DNA of 64,000 nucleotides, taken from positions 97,251-161,250 of the forward strand of contig JBGANK010000002.1 in the NCBI GenBank assembly GCA_044222395.1. Reading direction: 5' to 3'. A program made the position numbers and the translations under genes. This DNA comes from JAEUMD01 sp044222395 (lineage in GTDB: Bacteria; Pseudomonadota; Alphaproteobacteria; Rhizobiales; Hyphomicrobiaceae). The number at the start of each line of letters is the position of its first letter. The stretch's first letter is position 1. Shown here in pieces: positions 8,747-17,459 of this stretch. Under the pieces are notes generated by a model. That model made no database searches, had not been told where the DNA came from, and saw only the letters and a program-made list of their open reading frames with translations.

Positions 8747-9194
8747 CGCGAAATCTCGCAGCGTTGCATCAAGACGATACGCTCGGTGGCCTCAAGCGAC
8801 ACCAAGCTTCACCGCGAAGATGAGAATGACCCGGATGGCGGTACTTTCATCCGCACTTGCAGCAGGGTGCAGCCGGGTCGGAGATCCCAGCAGCAACGAC
8901 ATTAGATCGATCCGGTGTTCGATACCAGCATTTTGGGCCGAAAGGGTTGCTTCTATGCGGGTCGTCAGCAAGCCTACTTGAACGCTTCGGGCAGGCTGTG
9001 CAGCAAGACTTATGAGCACGACCTTACAGCTCATGTCGTTTACGACACTTGCTGGTGGAACAATGGCGAGTACGCGTAGTTTAACCTGCATCAAGACAAT
9101 GAGGTGACACTCCGTCTAATTTCTTTCAGGTTTCTTCATAAATAGCGGTGCGGGCAACCGCGATTTCAAGTGCATTGCGCAACCAGGAGTTCGC
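8747..9194. other. Divergent promoter region of crp/fnr gene and Mbx-type operon
   Basis: These 448 bases contain no supported gene. Overlapping frames such as 8792-9094 (minus) have no ribosome site or recognisable product. GCATCAAGAC occurs twice (about 8768 and 9090), each carrying an ATCAA half-site, but neither has a matching TTGAT partner. AGGAG lies six bases before the mrpE start. Confidence 0.5.
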
Positions 9195-9719
9195 ATGACC
9201 AATGTCGTTCGCCCGCAGGTCATGTTGCAGCGCAGCGTACTGGCCGCAGTTGGTCTCTATATTGTCTGGATTGCACTGGTTGGAACCCTCGATCCTTCGG
9301 AACTGATCGTGGGGGTCGGCGTCGCCGGTCTCGCCACGGCACTTTCCGTGTCGCGACTCGATCTGCTCGACGGCATTCGCCTCAGGCCAAGCCTGCCTTT
9401 CCATCTCGTCCGATACTTTGCGCGTTTCAGCTGGGCGCTCGTGCTGGCGAACGTCGATGTGGCGCGTCGGGTGGCATCGCCCGGCCACTTGCGCATTCGT
9501 CCCGCCATCGTTGATGTGCACACGGATCTCAAGTCGGATCTCGGCCGGCTCTGGCTCGCCAATTCAATCACGCTGACGCCCGGGACGCTGACCGTGGAGG
9601 TCGAAGGCGAGATGCTCAAAGTGCACTGGATCGATGTTCCGCCCGGCGTCGATCAGGTCGCTGCAACACGCGCAATCGCAGCAGACTTCGAAGCCGTTCT
9701 GCGGGAGATCGTCCTATGA
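9195..9719 (+). CDS. mrpE: Mrp/Mbx antiporter subunit E (MbxA-like)
   Basis: A 174-residue membrane protein of the MrpE/MnhE family. Two hydrophobic segments near residues 15-55 are followed by a soluble domain with the family's NSITLTPGTLTVEVEG stretch (about residues 120-140). MrpE supports assembly and function of Mrp-type Na+/H+ antiporters. AGGAG is six bases before the ATG. It opens an operon whose order (E, F, G, MbhD/E/B, C, D, D', then NuoH-, B-, C-, D- and I-like) is that of the Pyrococcus mbx/mbs operon. The stop overlaps the next start by four bases. Confidence 0.92.
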   Translation: MTNVVRPQVMLQRSVLAAVGLYIVWIALVGTLDPSELIVGVGVAGLATALSVSRLDLLDGIRLRPSLPFHLVRYFARFSWALVLANVDVARRVASPGHLRIRPAIVDVHTDLKSDLGRLWLANSITLTPGTLTVEVEGEMLKVHWIDVPPGVDQVAATRAIAADFEAVLREIVL

Positions 9720-9994
9720 GCGAGGCGGGGATTGCGGACGCTGGGATCCCACTTCTTGCTCTGATGAGTATTTCCTGCGTGCTCGCGTTGCTACGCCTTG
9801 CGCTTGGCCCGACCGTTGCTGACAGGGTGGTCGCTGCCGATGCCTTGTCGGTGATAACGACGGCCGGGCTCGTCTGGCTCGCTCGTGTGTATGACAACGC
9901 GCTCTATCTGGACATAGCTCTCGTCTATGGAGCGCTTTCGTTCATCGGTGTCGTCGCCATTGCGCGTGTGATCGAGCAGAGGGGCGGGAGATGA
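9716..9994 (+). CDS. mrpF: Mrp/Mbx antiporter subunit F (MbxB-like)
   Basis: A 92-residue, three-helix membrane protein. The family signature LALGPTVADRVVAADALS is near residues 28-45, followed by YLDIALVYGALSF. MrpF is a small subunit of the cation-antiport module beside MrpG and the MrpA/MbhD segment. Its start overlaps the mrpE stop (ATGA) and its stop overlaps the mrpG start, so the three are translationally coupled. The length is usual. Confidence 0.93.
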   Translation: MSEAGIADAGIPLLALMSISCVLALLRLALGPTVADRVVAADALSVITTAGLVWLARVYDNALYLDIALVYGALSFIGVVAIARVIEQRGGR

Positions 9995-10332
9995 ATGGCG
10001 ATCTGCAAGTGATGGCGGGCGATGCGCTGATGATCATCGGCGGCATCTTCATGCTGCTTGGTACCTTCGGGCTCATTCGCATGCCCGATGTGTTCAACCG
10101 CATCCAGGCAGCCACCAAGGCGACCACGCTTGGCACGCTGGCACTGCTGGCAGGCGTACTCGTGCACCATCCAGATTGGTGGGCGAAGATTGTGGTCATC
10201 GCGGTGTTTGTGATGATTACGTCACCGGTTGGATCATCGACAATTGCGCGGGCGGCCTTGAGGTCGGGGGTCACGCCATGGCTGCGGGGCGATCGTGACG
10301 CTGGGGCAAGCGAGCCAGGGGAGCGCCGATGA
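9991..10332 (+). CDS. mrpG: Mrp/Mbx antiporter subunit G (MbxC-like)
   Basis: A 113-residue, three-helix protein with the MrpG/MnhG pattern: GGIFMLLGTFGLIRMPDVFNR near residues 14-35 and a conserved Lys/Thr turn (AATKATTLG) before the second helix. It is part of the cation-translocating module and overlaps its neighbours by four bases on both sides. The C-terminal tail after residue 90 is hydrophilic and poorly conserved. Confidence 0.92.
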   Translation: MNGDLQVMAGDALMIIGGIFMLLGTFGLIRMPDVFNRIQAATKATTLGTLALLAGVLVHHPDWWAKIVVIAVFVMITSPVGSSTIARAALRSGVTPWLRGDRDAGASEPGERR

Positions 10333-11342
10333 TCACCGCGGCAATCATCAGCATCGTCATCATGCTGGCCGCTGCGGTCGTGGTCGTCATGGCCAACAGC
10401 TTCCTTGCCGCCGTGGCGGCGGTGTCGGTCGTCTCGCTGGCGATGTCGGTGCTGTTCGCGCTGCTGCACGCGCCCGACGTGGCGATGGCCGAGGCTGCGG
10501 TTGGTGCCGGGCTCTCGGGTGTGCTGCTCGCGCTCGCGGGCCGCAGGCTGGGTCTCACTGGACCGGGTGCCCGCAACGACGGTGCGCAAGCTCGTGCGCA
10601 GGCGTGGCCTGTGGCGGATGCTGCCCTCGGTGCGGCGCGCGGCGGTGGCCGGCGGATTGCGTCGCTGGTGTTCCTGGCAGGATTGGGCGTGCTGCTTGCG
10701 GCGATCCTGGCAAGCCTGCCGTTTGGCGGATCACCGATGCAGGTCGGACAGGCCATTGTTGATCGGGCGTCTGGCGAGGTTGGCGCTGCGAACATCGTCA
10801 CATCGATCGTGCTCGCCTACCGCGGCTTCGATACACTCGGCGAAGTGACGATCCTGTTCGTGGCTGCGACAGCGGCCGGCCTGGTGCTGTCGGGGGCGGG
10901 TCGTACCGGCTCGCAGCAGTGGGAGAAGGAGCCGTCCGGCTTCATCATCGAGCGCGCATCGCGTCTCTTGTTGCCGTTTCTGCTCGTGCTCGGTGCCTAT
11001 ATCGCCGTGCATGGTCATCTGACGCCCGGTGGCGGATTCCAAGGTGGTGCGATCCTGGCGGCTGCCTTCATCGTGCCGCTGCTGGCCTCTCCAGGTGGCA
11101 CTTTCAATCATGCTGCAGCAACGGTGATCGAGGGCTTTGCCGGCGTCAGCTTCGTCATCATCGGACTGATCAGCCTGCTCGGAGGGGAAGCATTCCTGAC
11201 GCCGCTGCTGGGCAAGGGCACATTGGGGGCGCTGTTCTCGGCCGGTAGCTTGCCGTTGCTCTACATTGCGATCGGCCTCAAGGTGGGCTCGGAGCTTGCC
11301 GGCCTGCTGCATCGCGTGCTGGCGGACGGGGGGCGGCCATGA
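10329..11342 (+). CDS. Fused MbhD-MbhE-MrpB antiporter subunit
   Basis: A 337-residue membrane protein joining three pieces that are usually separate genes in archaeal mbh/mbx operons. Residues 1-80 match MbhD/DUF4040 (APDVAMAEAAVGAGLSGV), which corresponds to the MrpA C-terminus. Residues 110-195 match MbhE (IVLAYRGFDTLGEVT). Residues 200-330 match MrpB/MnhB (HGHLTPGGGFQGG). The segments are joined by a soluble linker near 85-110. Together they shape the cation path beside MrpC and MrpD. Four-base overlaps on both sides place the gene firmly in the operon. Similar joinings occur inside bacterial MrpA, so the fusion is mechanistically sensible. Confidence 0.88.
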   Translation: MITAAIISIVIMLAAAVVVVMANSFLAAVAAVSVVSLAMSVLFALLHAPDVAMAEAAVGAGLSGVLLALAGRRLGLTGPGARNDGAQARAQAWPVADAALGAARGGGRRIASLVFLAGLGVLLAAILASLPFGGSPMQVGQAIVDRASGEVGAANIVTSIVLAYRGFDTLGEVTILFVAATAAGLVLSGAGRTGSQQWEKEPSGFIIERASRLLLPFLLVLGAYIAVHGHLTPGGGFQGGAILAAAFIVPLLASPGGTFNHAAATVIEGFAGVSFVIIGLISLLGGEAFLTPLLGKGTLGALFSAGSLPLLYIAIGLKVGSELAGLLHRVLADGGRP

Positions 11343-11851
11343 TGATGCTGGCGCAGACCGTCACGGCCACAGTTTCGCCCGAGGAAGTCGCGCTGCTGGG
11401 TCATGCGATGTATGCCGGCGCGATCTGTCTCATCCTGATCGGCCTTTACGCCATGGTCGTCGAGCGCGACTTGGTGCGGATCCTGTTCGGGCTCGTGCTG
11501 ATCGGGTCGGCGATCAATCTGTTCATCGTCGCGACCGGCTATCGCCCGGATGCGGTGGCGCCGATCCTGACCGGGGCTATGACTGCGACGCCGATGGTGG
11601 ATCCCATTCCGCAGGCGCTGGTGCTCACTTCGATCGTGATCGACGTTGGCGTGCTGGCGCTGGCACTGGCGCTCGCCATTCGCGTGCGCGATGCGTTCGG
11701 TACGCTGGATACGCGCGAAGTGCAGCGCAGGATCGCCGAAGCGATGTCAGAGGAAGCTAGCCAGGGGCGCGATCAGGTGCCTGCACGGCAAGCGGGAAAG
11801 CCTGATGAGTCGGCACCTCGAAAGACTAGGCAGTTGGAGGAGGTGTCGTGA
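11339..11851 (+). CDS. mrpC: Mrp/Mbx antiporter subunit C, NuoK-like (MbxG-like)
   Basis: A 170-residue protein with three membrane helices in the first 120 residues, homologous to NuoK/MrpC (LIGLYAMVVERDLVRILFG, then LVLTSIVIDVG). In complex I the equivalent subunit carries acidic residues in its helices that take part in proton transfer. The C-terminal 50 residues form a charged tail longer than in most MrpC. The start overlaps the stop of the preceding fusion gene. Confidence 0.9.
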   Translation: MMMLAQTVTATVSPEEVALLGHAMYAGAICLILIGLYAMVVERDLVRILFGLVLIGSAINLFIVATGYRPDAVAPILTGAMTATPMVDPIPQALVLTSIVIDVGVLALALALAIRVRDAFGTLDTREVQRRIAEAMSEEASQGRDQVPARQAGKPDESAPRKTRQLEEVS

Positions 11852-13353
11852 TGACCCGCTCCGCTGATCTTGTCGTTCTGCCGATCGCGTTGCCGATCGC
11901 GGCCGCCTTCCTGATGCCGGTGGTGGCGCGGATCTCGTCCGGGCTGGCGCGGTGGCTCGGCATCGGTGCGGTAGTTGCGGCGCTTTGTATTGCCGTCATG
12001 ATGGCTCAGGCGATTGCAGTTGAGGGACCGCTGGTGGCGGCGATGGGCGGATATGCGCCGCCGTTCGGGATCGCGCTTTACGCAGACGGGCTCTCCATAG
12101 CGCTGCTGATCGTGCTGCTGGCCGGAGGGCTGTTGTTCTGGGCGGCGGGCAAGCCTTCGGACGTGCGATCCGACGTTCTCATGGTGCTGCTGATGGGGGC
12201 GGGCGCCGGCCTCGCATTGTCCGGCGATTTGTTCAACCTGTTCGTGTTCTACGAAATCACCGCGGTCGCCTCGTATGGTTTGGTTGCGAGCGCTGGCAGC
12301 GGCGCGGCGGCCGGCGCTGCCATTCGGTATCTGGTCATCGGCGCGCTGGGCTCTTCGCTGGCGCTGCTCGGCATCGCACTCATCTATGCGGCGACGGGCA
12401 CGCTCAATCTCGCCGACATCGCGCGGCTTGCGCCAGAGAAACTCGCCGGGGTAACTGGGCTTACCGCATTCCTGTTCCTCGTGTTGGGCTTTGGCGTGAA
12501 GGCCGAGCTGTCGCCGGTCAATACCTGGGTTCCCGAGGTCTACGGTGCGGCGCCGTTGCGCGTGACGGCACTGCTCGCGGGCGTCGTATCGAAGCTCGCC
12601 GCCGTCATGGTGCTGCGGCTCGTCGTGCTGGCGTTTCCGGGCGAAGCTGCGCGCGATCTGCTGCTGATTATCGGCATTATCAGCGTGGCGGTGGGCGAGT
12701 TCGCCGCGTTCGGAAGCAGGATGCTGACGCAGGTGATGTCCTATTCGTCGATCTCGCAGCTCGGGCTCGTAGCGATCGCATCTGCCATCTCGGGCAAGGC
12801 TGGGGTTGCGGCGGGCATCGCGCTCGCGCTGCATCATGCCGTCGTCAAGCCGGCGTTCTTCGCGCTTGCCGCGGGCTGGCGCGGTCAAATATCGGGGCTC
12901 GCAGGTGCGGCGCGGACTGCGCCAATCGCGGGTGCCACATTCATACTGTTGGCGCTATCGATCGTCGGCGTGCCGCCGCTGCCGGGGTTCTGGGCCAAGT
13001 ACATGCTGGTGACGGCAGCACTCGGCAACTCATCGCCGCTGGTGCTGGTGGCGGTGGCTGTGGTGCTGGTCGCGGTGGTGGTGGAGGCGGCCTACATGTT
13101 CCGCGCCGTCGCCGCGATCTACGGCGCGCCAACGGATGGCCGTCGGGCACCCATCGTTTCATTTGGCGAGACGTGGCGAGCAGCCGCGCTGGCCGCAGTG
13201 GTGATCGCGGCGACGCTGGCAACGCCATTCATGCTCAAGGGTGTCGATCGGATGGCTGCCGAGGTCGCCAACAGGGATCAATACATTGCGCGCGTGCTGC
13301 CGGGGTCGGTGACGCGAAGCGCACAGAGCAGTGCCGAAGGGAACGCGAGATGA
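11851..13353 (+). CDS. mrpD: Mrp/Mbx antiporter-like subunit D (MbxH-like)
   Basis: A 500-residue, multi-helix proton-conducting subunit of the NuoN/MrpD family. The key ion-path residues are present: Glu135 in LFVFYEITAV and Lys217 in LGFGVKAELSPVNTW, the pair found in antiporter-like subunits. GGAGGAGG lies seven bases before the ATG at 11851. A GTG directly in front (11848) would add one residue and overlap the mrpC stop. About 14 hydrophobic segments are apparent. It lies between mrpC and a second, larger antiporter-like subunit, as in mbxH-mbxH'. Confidence 0.93.
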   Translation: MTRSADLVVLPIALPIAAAFLMPVVARISSGLARWLGIGAVVAALCIAVMMAQAIAVEGPLVAAMGGYAPPFGIALYADGLSIALLIVLLAGGLLFWAAGKPSDVRSDVLMVLLMGAGAGLALSGDLFNLFVFYEITAVASYGLVASAGSGAAAGAAIRYLVIGALGSSLALLGIALIYAATGTLNLADIARLAPEKLAGVTGLTAFLFLVLGFGVKAELSPVNTWVPEVYGAAPLRVTALLAGVVSKLAAVMVLRLVVLAFPGEAARDLLLIIGIISVAVGEFAAFGSRMLTQVMSYSSISQLGLVAIASAISGKAGVAAGIALALHHAVVKPAFFALAAGWRGQISGLAGAARTAPIAGATFILLALSIVGVPPLPGFWAKYMLVTAALGNSSPLVLVAVAVVLVAVVVEAAYMFRAVAAIYGAPTDGRRAPIVSFGETWRAAALAAVVIAATLATPFMLKGVDRMAAEVANRDQYIARVLPGSVTRSAQSSAEGNAR

Positions 13354-15245
13354 CGGGGAGCCCGGTGAGCCTGCTCGACGTGCTTCTGCTCGGGACGCTG
13401 GCGCTTGGGATCGCGATGGCGCTGATCGGCCGTGCCAAGATTGCGGGCCCGTTGGCGACGCTTGCCTACGCCGCGCTGCTCGTCGTGCTCGCGCAGATGA
13501 TGCCGAGTTTCAGCGGCGGTAGCGGACAAGTCGTCTCGGCGGTCACGTTCCAGGTGCTCGGGCAGACGCTCAGCTGGGCAATGAACGGACTTGGATGGTA
13601 TTTCGCGATCATCACCGTAGCGGCGGCGTTCTTCGCATCCTGGTTTGCAAGTGGCGAGTGGGGGGCGAGCCAGCCAGATATTCGACGGCAGCATGTCTTG
13701 CTGGCGGTCAATGTTCTGGCCATGCTGATCCTGGTTTCGTCGCAGGACCTGTTGGGTTTATTCATTGGCTGGGAGCTGGTGAGTTGGGCGTCGTTTGCGA
13801 TGATGACGCAACGTGGCGGTGAAGCGGCACGCGCGGCCTACCGTTACATGCTTTATGCGCTGGCCGGTGGCATGGCGGTGCTGGCTGCGATCCTCATCAT
13901 CAAGGTGCATGCGCCGAGTTTCGGTCTTGCGGATGTGCGGCAGGCGGTTCTGCAGATTCCCGTCGGCCAGAAATGGATCGTGGCAGCGCTGCTGGCGGCA
14001 GGGTTTGGTGTAAAGATGGGCCTGCTGCCATTTCATCTGTGGCAGGCGCCTGCCTATTCGGAAACTCCAGGCGCGTCCTCGTCGTTCCTCAACGCGATCT
14101 CCTCGCGCATGGGGCTTTACGCACTGATCGTGACGCTGCTGCTGGTTATGGGTCCTGATGAGCTGCAGCGTCTGGTCGTGCCCTACACGTGGTTCGATGC
14201 GCGCGACCTCCTGATGTGGGTGGCGGCGATCACGATGGTGGTGGCGACGTTCATCGCGCTGATGCAGACCGATGCACGCTTGCTGCTGACATGGCACGGC
14301 ATCGGTCAGGGCGGCTACATGCTGCTGGGCGTGCTGATCGCCAGCCCGCTCGGGACGGCTGGCGGATTGATGCACGTGCTCAATCACGCGACCTATCAGG
14401 CGGCGTTGATTCTCTCGGTTGCTGCCGTAGTGCATCGTGCCGGGACGTCCGATCTCGACCGGCTCGGCGGGCTCATCACGCGCATGCCGCTCAGCTATGT
14501 CACCCTGCTCATGGGCATCATCGGGCTCGCCGGACTGCCGCCGATGAATGGCTTCGTGTCGAAGTGGATGGTCTACAAGTCGCTGCTGGAGGCGAAGCAG
14601 CCGCTGCTGCTGGCACTGGCGTTCGTGGCGACGCTGGGCACGATCCTGTCGGTCTACAAGCTCATTCACAACATCTTCCTCGGGCAGCTCCGTCAGGAGC
14701 ACTGGGAGACGCGGGAAGCGCCGCTGTCGATGACACTGCCGATGCTGACGCTCGGCGCAATCTGCTTCGTGACCGGCGCGATGCCTGGACTGACGCTGGA
14801 GCTGGTCGATCATGCGCAGGCGGCGATGGGTATACCGCTGCAGCCGCATCACCCGGGCGGGGTTGCGCTGGCGACAGGTTCGCTCGACATGCTTTGGGTG
14901 GTCGGCACCATGCTGGCGATGATGGGCGTGGGCGCGATCATCTTCTATCTGCTGGGCGGGCGGCACCGCGCCGTGCACCAGTATGACAACTATGCGGGGG
15001 GGCATTTCCTTTCCGCCGACCTGCGCTATCATTTCAGCCACGAATTCTATCCGGGCCTGGCACGCGTGATCGGGCCGTGGTACCGCGGCTGGATCGTGCG
15101 TGCCGAAGCGAGCCTGGTCAGGCTCGTCAACCTGCTTGGGGATGTCGGGCGCGGGCTGTTCGACGCCGCACATGCGCCGCTCTACGTGATGGCGGTGCTG
15201 ATCGCGGGGCTTCTGTGGGTGCGTAGCGCAGGAGCATTGCCATGA
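13350..15245 (+). CDS. Second large antiporter-like subunit, NuoL/HyfB-like (MbxH'-like)
   Basis: A 631-residue protein with about 15 membrane segments. Glu142 in FIGWELVSW and Lys222 in GFGVKMGLLPFHLW are the conserved transfer pair of NuoL/MrpA-type subunits. The middle carries LLTWHGIGQGGYMLLG and HVLNHATYQAALIL, with conserved helix-8/10 histidines. The C-terminal 130 residues hold a further membrane pair and a soluble piece, as in HyfB-like proteins. The ATG at 13350 overlaps the previous stop (ATGA). A longer frame starting at 13173 would overlap mrpD by 180 bases and is rejected. It is the second of two ion pumps predicted in this complex. Confidence 0.92.
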   Translation: MTGSPVSLLDVLLLGTLALGIAMALIGRAKIAGPLATLAYAALLVVLAQMMPSFSGGSGQVVSAVTFQVLGQTLSWAMNGLGWYFAIITVAAAFFASWFASGEWGASQPDIRRQHVLLAVNVLAMLILVSSQDLLGLFIGWELVSWASFAMMTQRGGEAARAAYRYMLYALAGGMAVLAAILIIKVHAPSFGLADVRQAVLQIPVGQKWIVAALLAAGFGVKMGLLPFHLWQAPAYSETPGASSSFLNAISSRMGLYALIVTLLLVMGPDELQRLVVPYTWFDARDLLMWVAAITMVVATFIALMQTDARLLLTWHGIGQGGYMLLGVLIASPLGTAGGLMHVLNHATYQAALILSVAAVVHRAGTSDLDRLGGLITRMPLSYVTLLMGIIGLAGLPPMNGFVSKWMVYKSLLEAKQPLLLALAFVATLGTILSVYKLIHNIFLGQLRQEHWETREAPLSMTLPMLTLGAICFVTGAMPGLTLELVDHAQAAMGIPLQPHHPGGVALATGSLDMLWVVGTMLAMMGVGAIIFYLLGGRHRAVHQYDNYAGGHFLSADLRYHFSHEFYPGLARVIGPWYRGWIVRAEASLVRLVNLLGDVGRGLFDAAHAPLYVMAVLIAGLLWVRSAGALP

Positions 15246-16141
15246 CGCTGTCGCTCATCATCGAACTCATGGCGATGCCGATCATCGCCTTTGTCGTCGG
15301 CCTGGGGTTGGTGTTGATGATGCGCAAAGTGCGCGCGCGGATCGAGCGGCGCATCGGGCCGCCGCTGTTGCAGCCGATCTACGACATCATCAAGCTATAC
15401 GCCAAACGCACGCAAATTAGTCATGGCGTGATGCACGACCTGGCAATCGTCATGCTGCTGGGCGGCATCACGACCAGCGTATGCTTCCTGCCGATGCCCG
15501 GGCTGGAGGGGTTGTCGCGTCAAGCCGATCTCATCACGCTCATCTATCTGATGATGGTGCCGATGCTGGGTCTGGCGCTGGGTGTCGGCTCCTGTGCCAA
15601 TCCCAACGGTTCGATCGGCATAAGTCGGGCGTTGACGGCGATGCTGGCCTACGATGTGCCGTTCATCCTGGTGGTGATCGGCGCGACGATCGCCTATGGC
15701 ACGACCAATCTGCCAGACATCATTTCCTTGCAGCAAGAGGCGGGCGTGGCGACGTGGGGCGCTGTCAACATGCCGCTCTTGGCGATTGCCGGCTTCATTG
15801 CGATGCACGCGATGCTGGGCAAGGAGCCATTCGAGATCTACGTCGCGCCGGCGGAGATCGCGACGGGACCGATGGCGGAGATGAGCGGCAAGTACATGGG
15901 CGCGCTGTTCGTGATGCAGGCGTTCCAGCTCTACACGATCGGTGGGCTCTACGTTGTGCTGTTCCTGGGCGGCGGCGAGAACTGGCCGATGTTCCTCGCC
16001 AAGCTGTTCGCGGTGGTGTTCGTCTCGGTGGCGTTGACCAACGTCTATGGTCGCTACAAGACCGACAAGGTGGTCCGCTTCATGTGGACGTGGCCGACGG
16101 GTATTGCGCTCGCCGGCATCGCATTGGTGATGTTTCACTAG
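15242..16141 (+). CDS. NuoH/HyfC-like membrane subunit (MbxM-like)
   Basis: A 299-residue membrane protein that joins the peripheral arm to the ion-pumping arm. Hallmarks are RIERRIGPPLLQPIYDIIKL near residues 36-55, and KEPFEIYVAPAEIATGP followed by EMSGKYMG in the second half; the acidic residues of this second stretch are conserved in NuoH and group-4 hydrogenase subunits. About eight helices are visible. It overlaps its upstream neighbour by four bases and is followed after 15 bases by the NuoB-like gene. PAEIATGPMAEMSGKY is closer to the hydrogenase/Mbx branch than to classical NuoH. Confidence 0.93.
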   Translation: MTLSLIIELMAMPIIAFVVGLGLVLMMRKVRARIERRIGPPLLQPIYDIIKLYAKRTQISHGVMHDLAIVMLLGGITTSVCFLPMPGLEGLSRQADLITLIYLMMVPMLGLALGVGSCANPNGSIGISRALTAMLAYDVPFILVVIGATIAYGTTNLPDIISLQQEAGVATWGAVNMPLLAIAGFIAMHAMLGKEPFEIYVAPAEIATGPMAEMSGKYMGALFVMQAFQLYTIGGLYVVLFLGGGENWPMFLAKLFAVVFVSVALTNVYGRYKTDKVVRFMWTWPTGIALAGIALVMFH

Positions 16142-16156
16142 AGGAGCCTGGCCGAC

Positions 16157-16918
16157 ATGGTGAAACAGGAATCCAGTGGCAGAGAGCTGACGGCGCGCGA
16201 GACGCCCGATGTGTGTCGTACCGCTGACGCGGAGGAGCGCTCCGCATGGCAGCGGGTGATCGGCCGCTTTGCCGATGCCTGTCGCGCGCGCTCGCTGTTC
16301 GTTCTGCACTACTGCACCGGCTGTGGTGCCATCGAACTGCCGCCGACGATCACATCACGCTTCGACATGGAGCGCGTCGGTATCAGCCCGATGGTGACGC
16401 CGCGACAGGCCGATATCCTGCTTATCACCGGGTACGTGGCGCTGAAGACGTTGAAGCGGGTGGTGCTGTCGTACGAGCAGATGCAGTCGCCCAAGTATGT
16501 CATCGGGTTCGGTTCGTGCACCATCAATGGCGGCATGTACTGGAATTCGTATGCGACGGTGAAGAGGCTCGACGAGTACATTCCGACGGATCTGTTCGTG
16601 GCCGGGTGCATGCCGCGGCCGGAGGCCGTGCAGGAGGTGCTCCAGGAGCTGATGCGCATGATCGATGCCGGCAAGGCGAACGGCTGGCGCGACTACTACC
16701 TCAACTACGACCGCTATCTTGGCAATCAGCAGGCGCGGTTCGGGCCTGACTGGCACACGCCGACCGACGTGGTGGCGGAGGCCAAGCACTACGGGCTCGC
16801 CGGGCCGGGCACGACAGGCCCGCACACGCGGCTTCTGGATCAGCATGCTGCCTGGGCGCTCGAAAGGATTCCGGAGGACTATCCGGAGCGCGGTGAAAAC
16901 GAAAGGTCGGCAGGATGA
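16157..16918 (+). CDS. NuoB-like Fe-S subunit (MbxJ-like)
   Basis: A 253-residue protein carrying the proximal [4Fe-4S] cluster next to the NuoD-like subunit. The four ligands are Cys53 and Cys56 (CTGCGAIE), Cys121 (GFGSCTINGG) and Cys151 (VAGCMPRPEA). The separated CxxC is typical of group-4 hydrogenase/Mbx/Ehr small subunits; complex I NuoB has two adjacent cysteines. A 45-residue N-terminal lead and an 80-residue C-terminal tail make it longer than most homologues. GAGGAG lies before the ATG and the stop overlaps the next start. It probably passes electrons from the ferredoxin-like subunit to the membrane-proximal site. Confidence 0.93.
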   Translation: MVKQESSGRELTARETPDVCRTADAEERSAWQRVIGRFADACRARSLFVLHYCTGCGAIELPPTITSRFDMERVGISPMVTPRQADILLITGYVALKTLKRVVLSYEQMQSPKYVIGFGSCTINGGMYWNSYATVKRLDEYIPTDLFVAGCMPRPEAVQEVLQELMRMIDAGKANGWRDYYLNYDRYLGNQQARFGPDWHTPTDVVAEAKHYGLAGPGTTGPHTRLLDQHAAWALERIPEDYPERGENERSAG

Positions 16919-17457
16919 ACGACAAGCATCCGAGCGTGCCGGCGACACTCGATCATCTGCTGCACGAGATGGCGGAGATCAAGATCACACCCAGGGGTGA
17001 GCGGCGGATGCGCGTGGACTTGGCGGCGGACCGGCTGCCGACGCTCTTGCAACTTCTGAAGGGACACGGCGGCTTCTTGCACTTGTCGGCGATTTCGTGC
17101 GTCGACTGGCCCGACACCGACCAGTTCGAGCTCGTCTATCATGTGTGGTCCTACGAAACGCGCATGCTGGTATCCGCGCACATCCTGATCGCCAAGACAC
17201 CGGGCCGGTTCGTCTCCGTCTACGACATCCATGCACCCGCCGGATTCTTCGAGCGCGACATCCACGAGATGTATGGCGTGCACTTCGAGGGCGCGCCCAA
17301 CCTCAACAAGTTCATCCTGACGAGCTGGCACGGGCCTCCGCCGATGCTCAAGTCGTTCGATACGCGCGCGCATGTCGAGGCGACATACACCTGGCGCGAC
17401 TACAATCCTCAGTGGCTGAGGGACATCGAGGCCAAGGGCGGAGGCGTCGAGGAGTAG
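16915..17457 (+). CDS. NuoC-like 30-kDa subunit (MbxK-like)
   Basis: A 180-residue soluble protein of the complex I 30-kDa family. The signature FFERDIHEMYGVHFEGAPNL is near residues 109-128, with HGPPPMLKSF following. NuoC-like proteins scaffold the NuoB/NuoD pair and have no cofactor of their own. The start overlaps the NuoB-like stop by four bases; the NuoD-like start follows after two bases. The separate K and L genes match Mbx-type operons; in group-4 hydrogenases of the Hyf type the two can be fused. Confidence 0.9.
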   Translation: MNDKHPSVPATLDHLLHEMAEIKITPRGERRMRVDLAADRLPTLLQLLKGHGGFLHLSAISCVDWPDTDQFELVYHVWSYETRMLVSAHILIAKTPGRFVSVYDIHAPAGFFERDIHEMYGVHFEGAPNLNKFILTSWHGPPPMLKSFDTRAHVEATYTWRDYNPQWLRDIEAKGGGVEE

Positions 17458-17459
17458 TC

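Noticed and set aside
8792..9094. 100-codon minus-strand frame between crp/fnr and mrpE
   Set aside because: No ribosome site; low-complexity hydrophobic/basic mix; it would fill the promoter region of two genes.
11773..12888. 371-codon minus-strand frame opposite mrpD (and 13758-15173 opposite the next gene)
   Set aside because: Composition is extreme in Arg, His, Gln and Asp, typical of antisense to GC-rich membrane-protein genes; the plus-strand genes have clear families.
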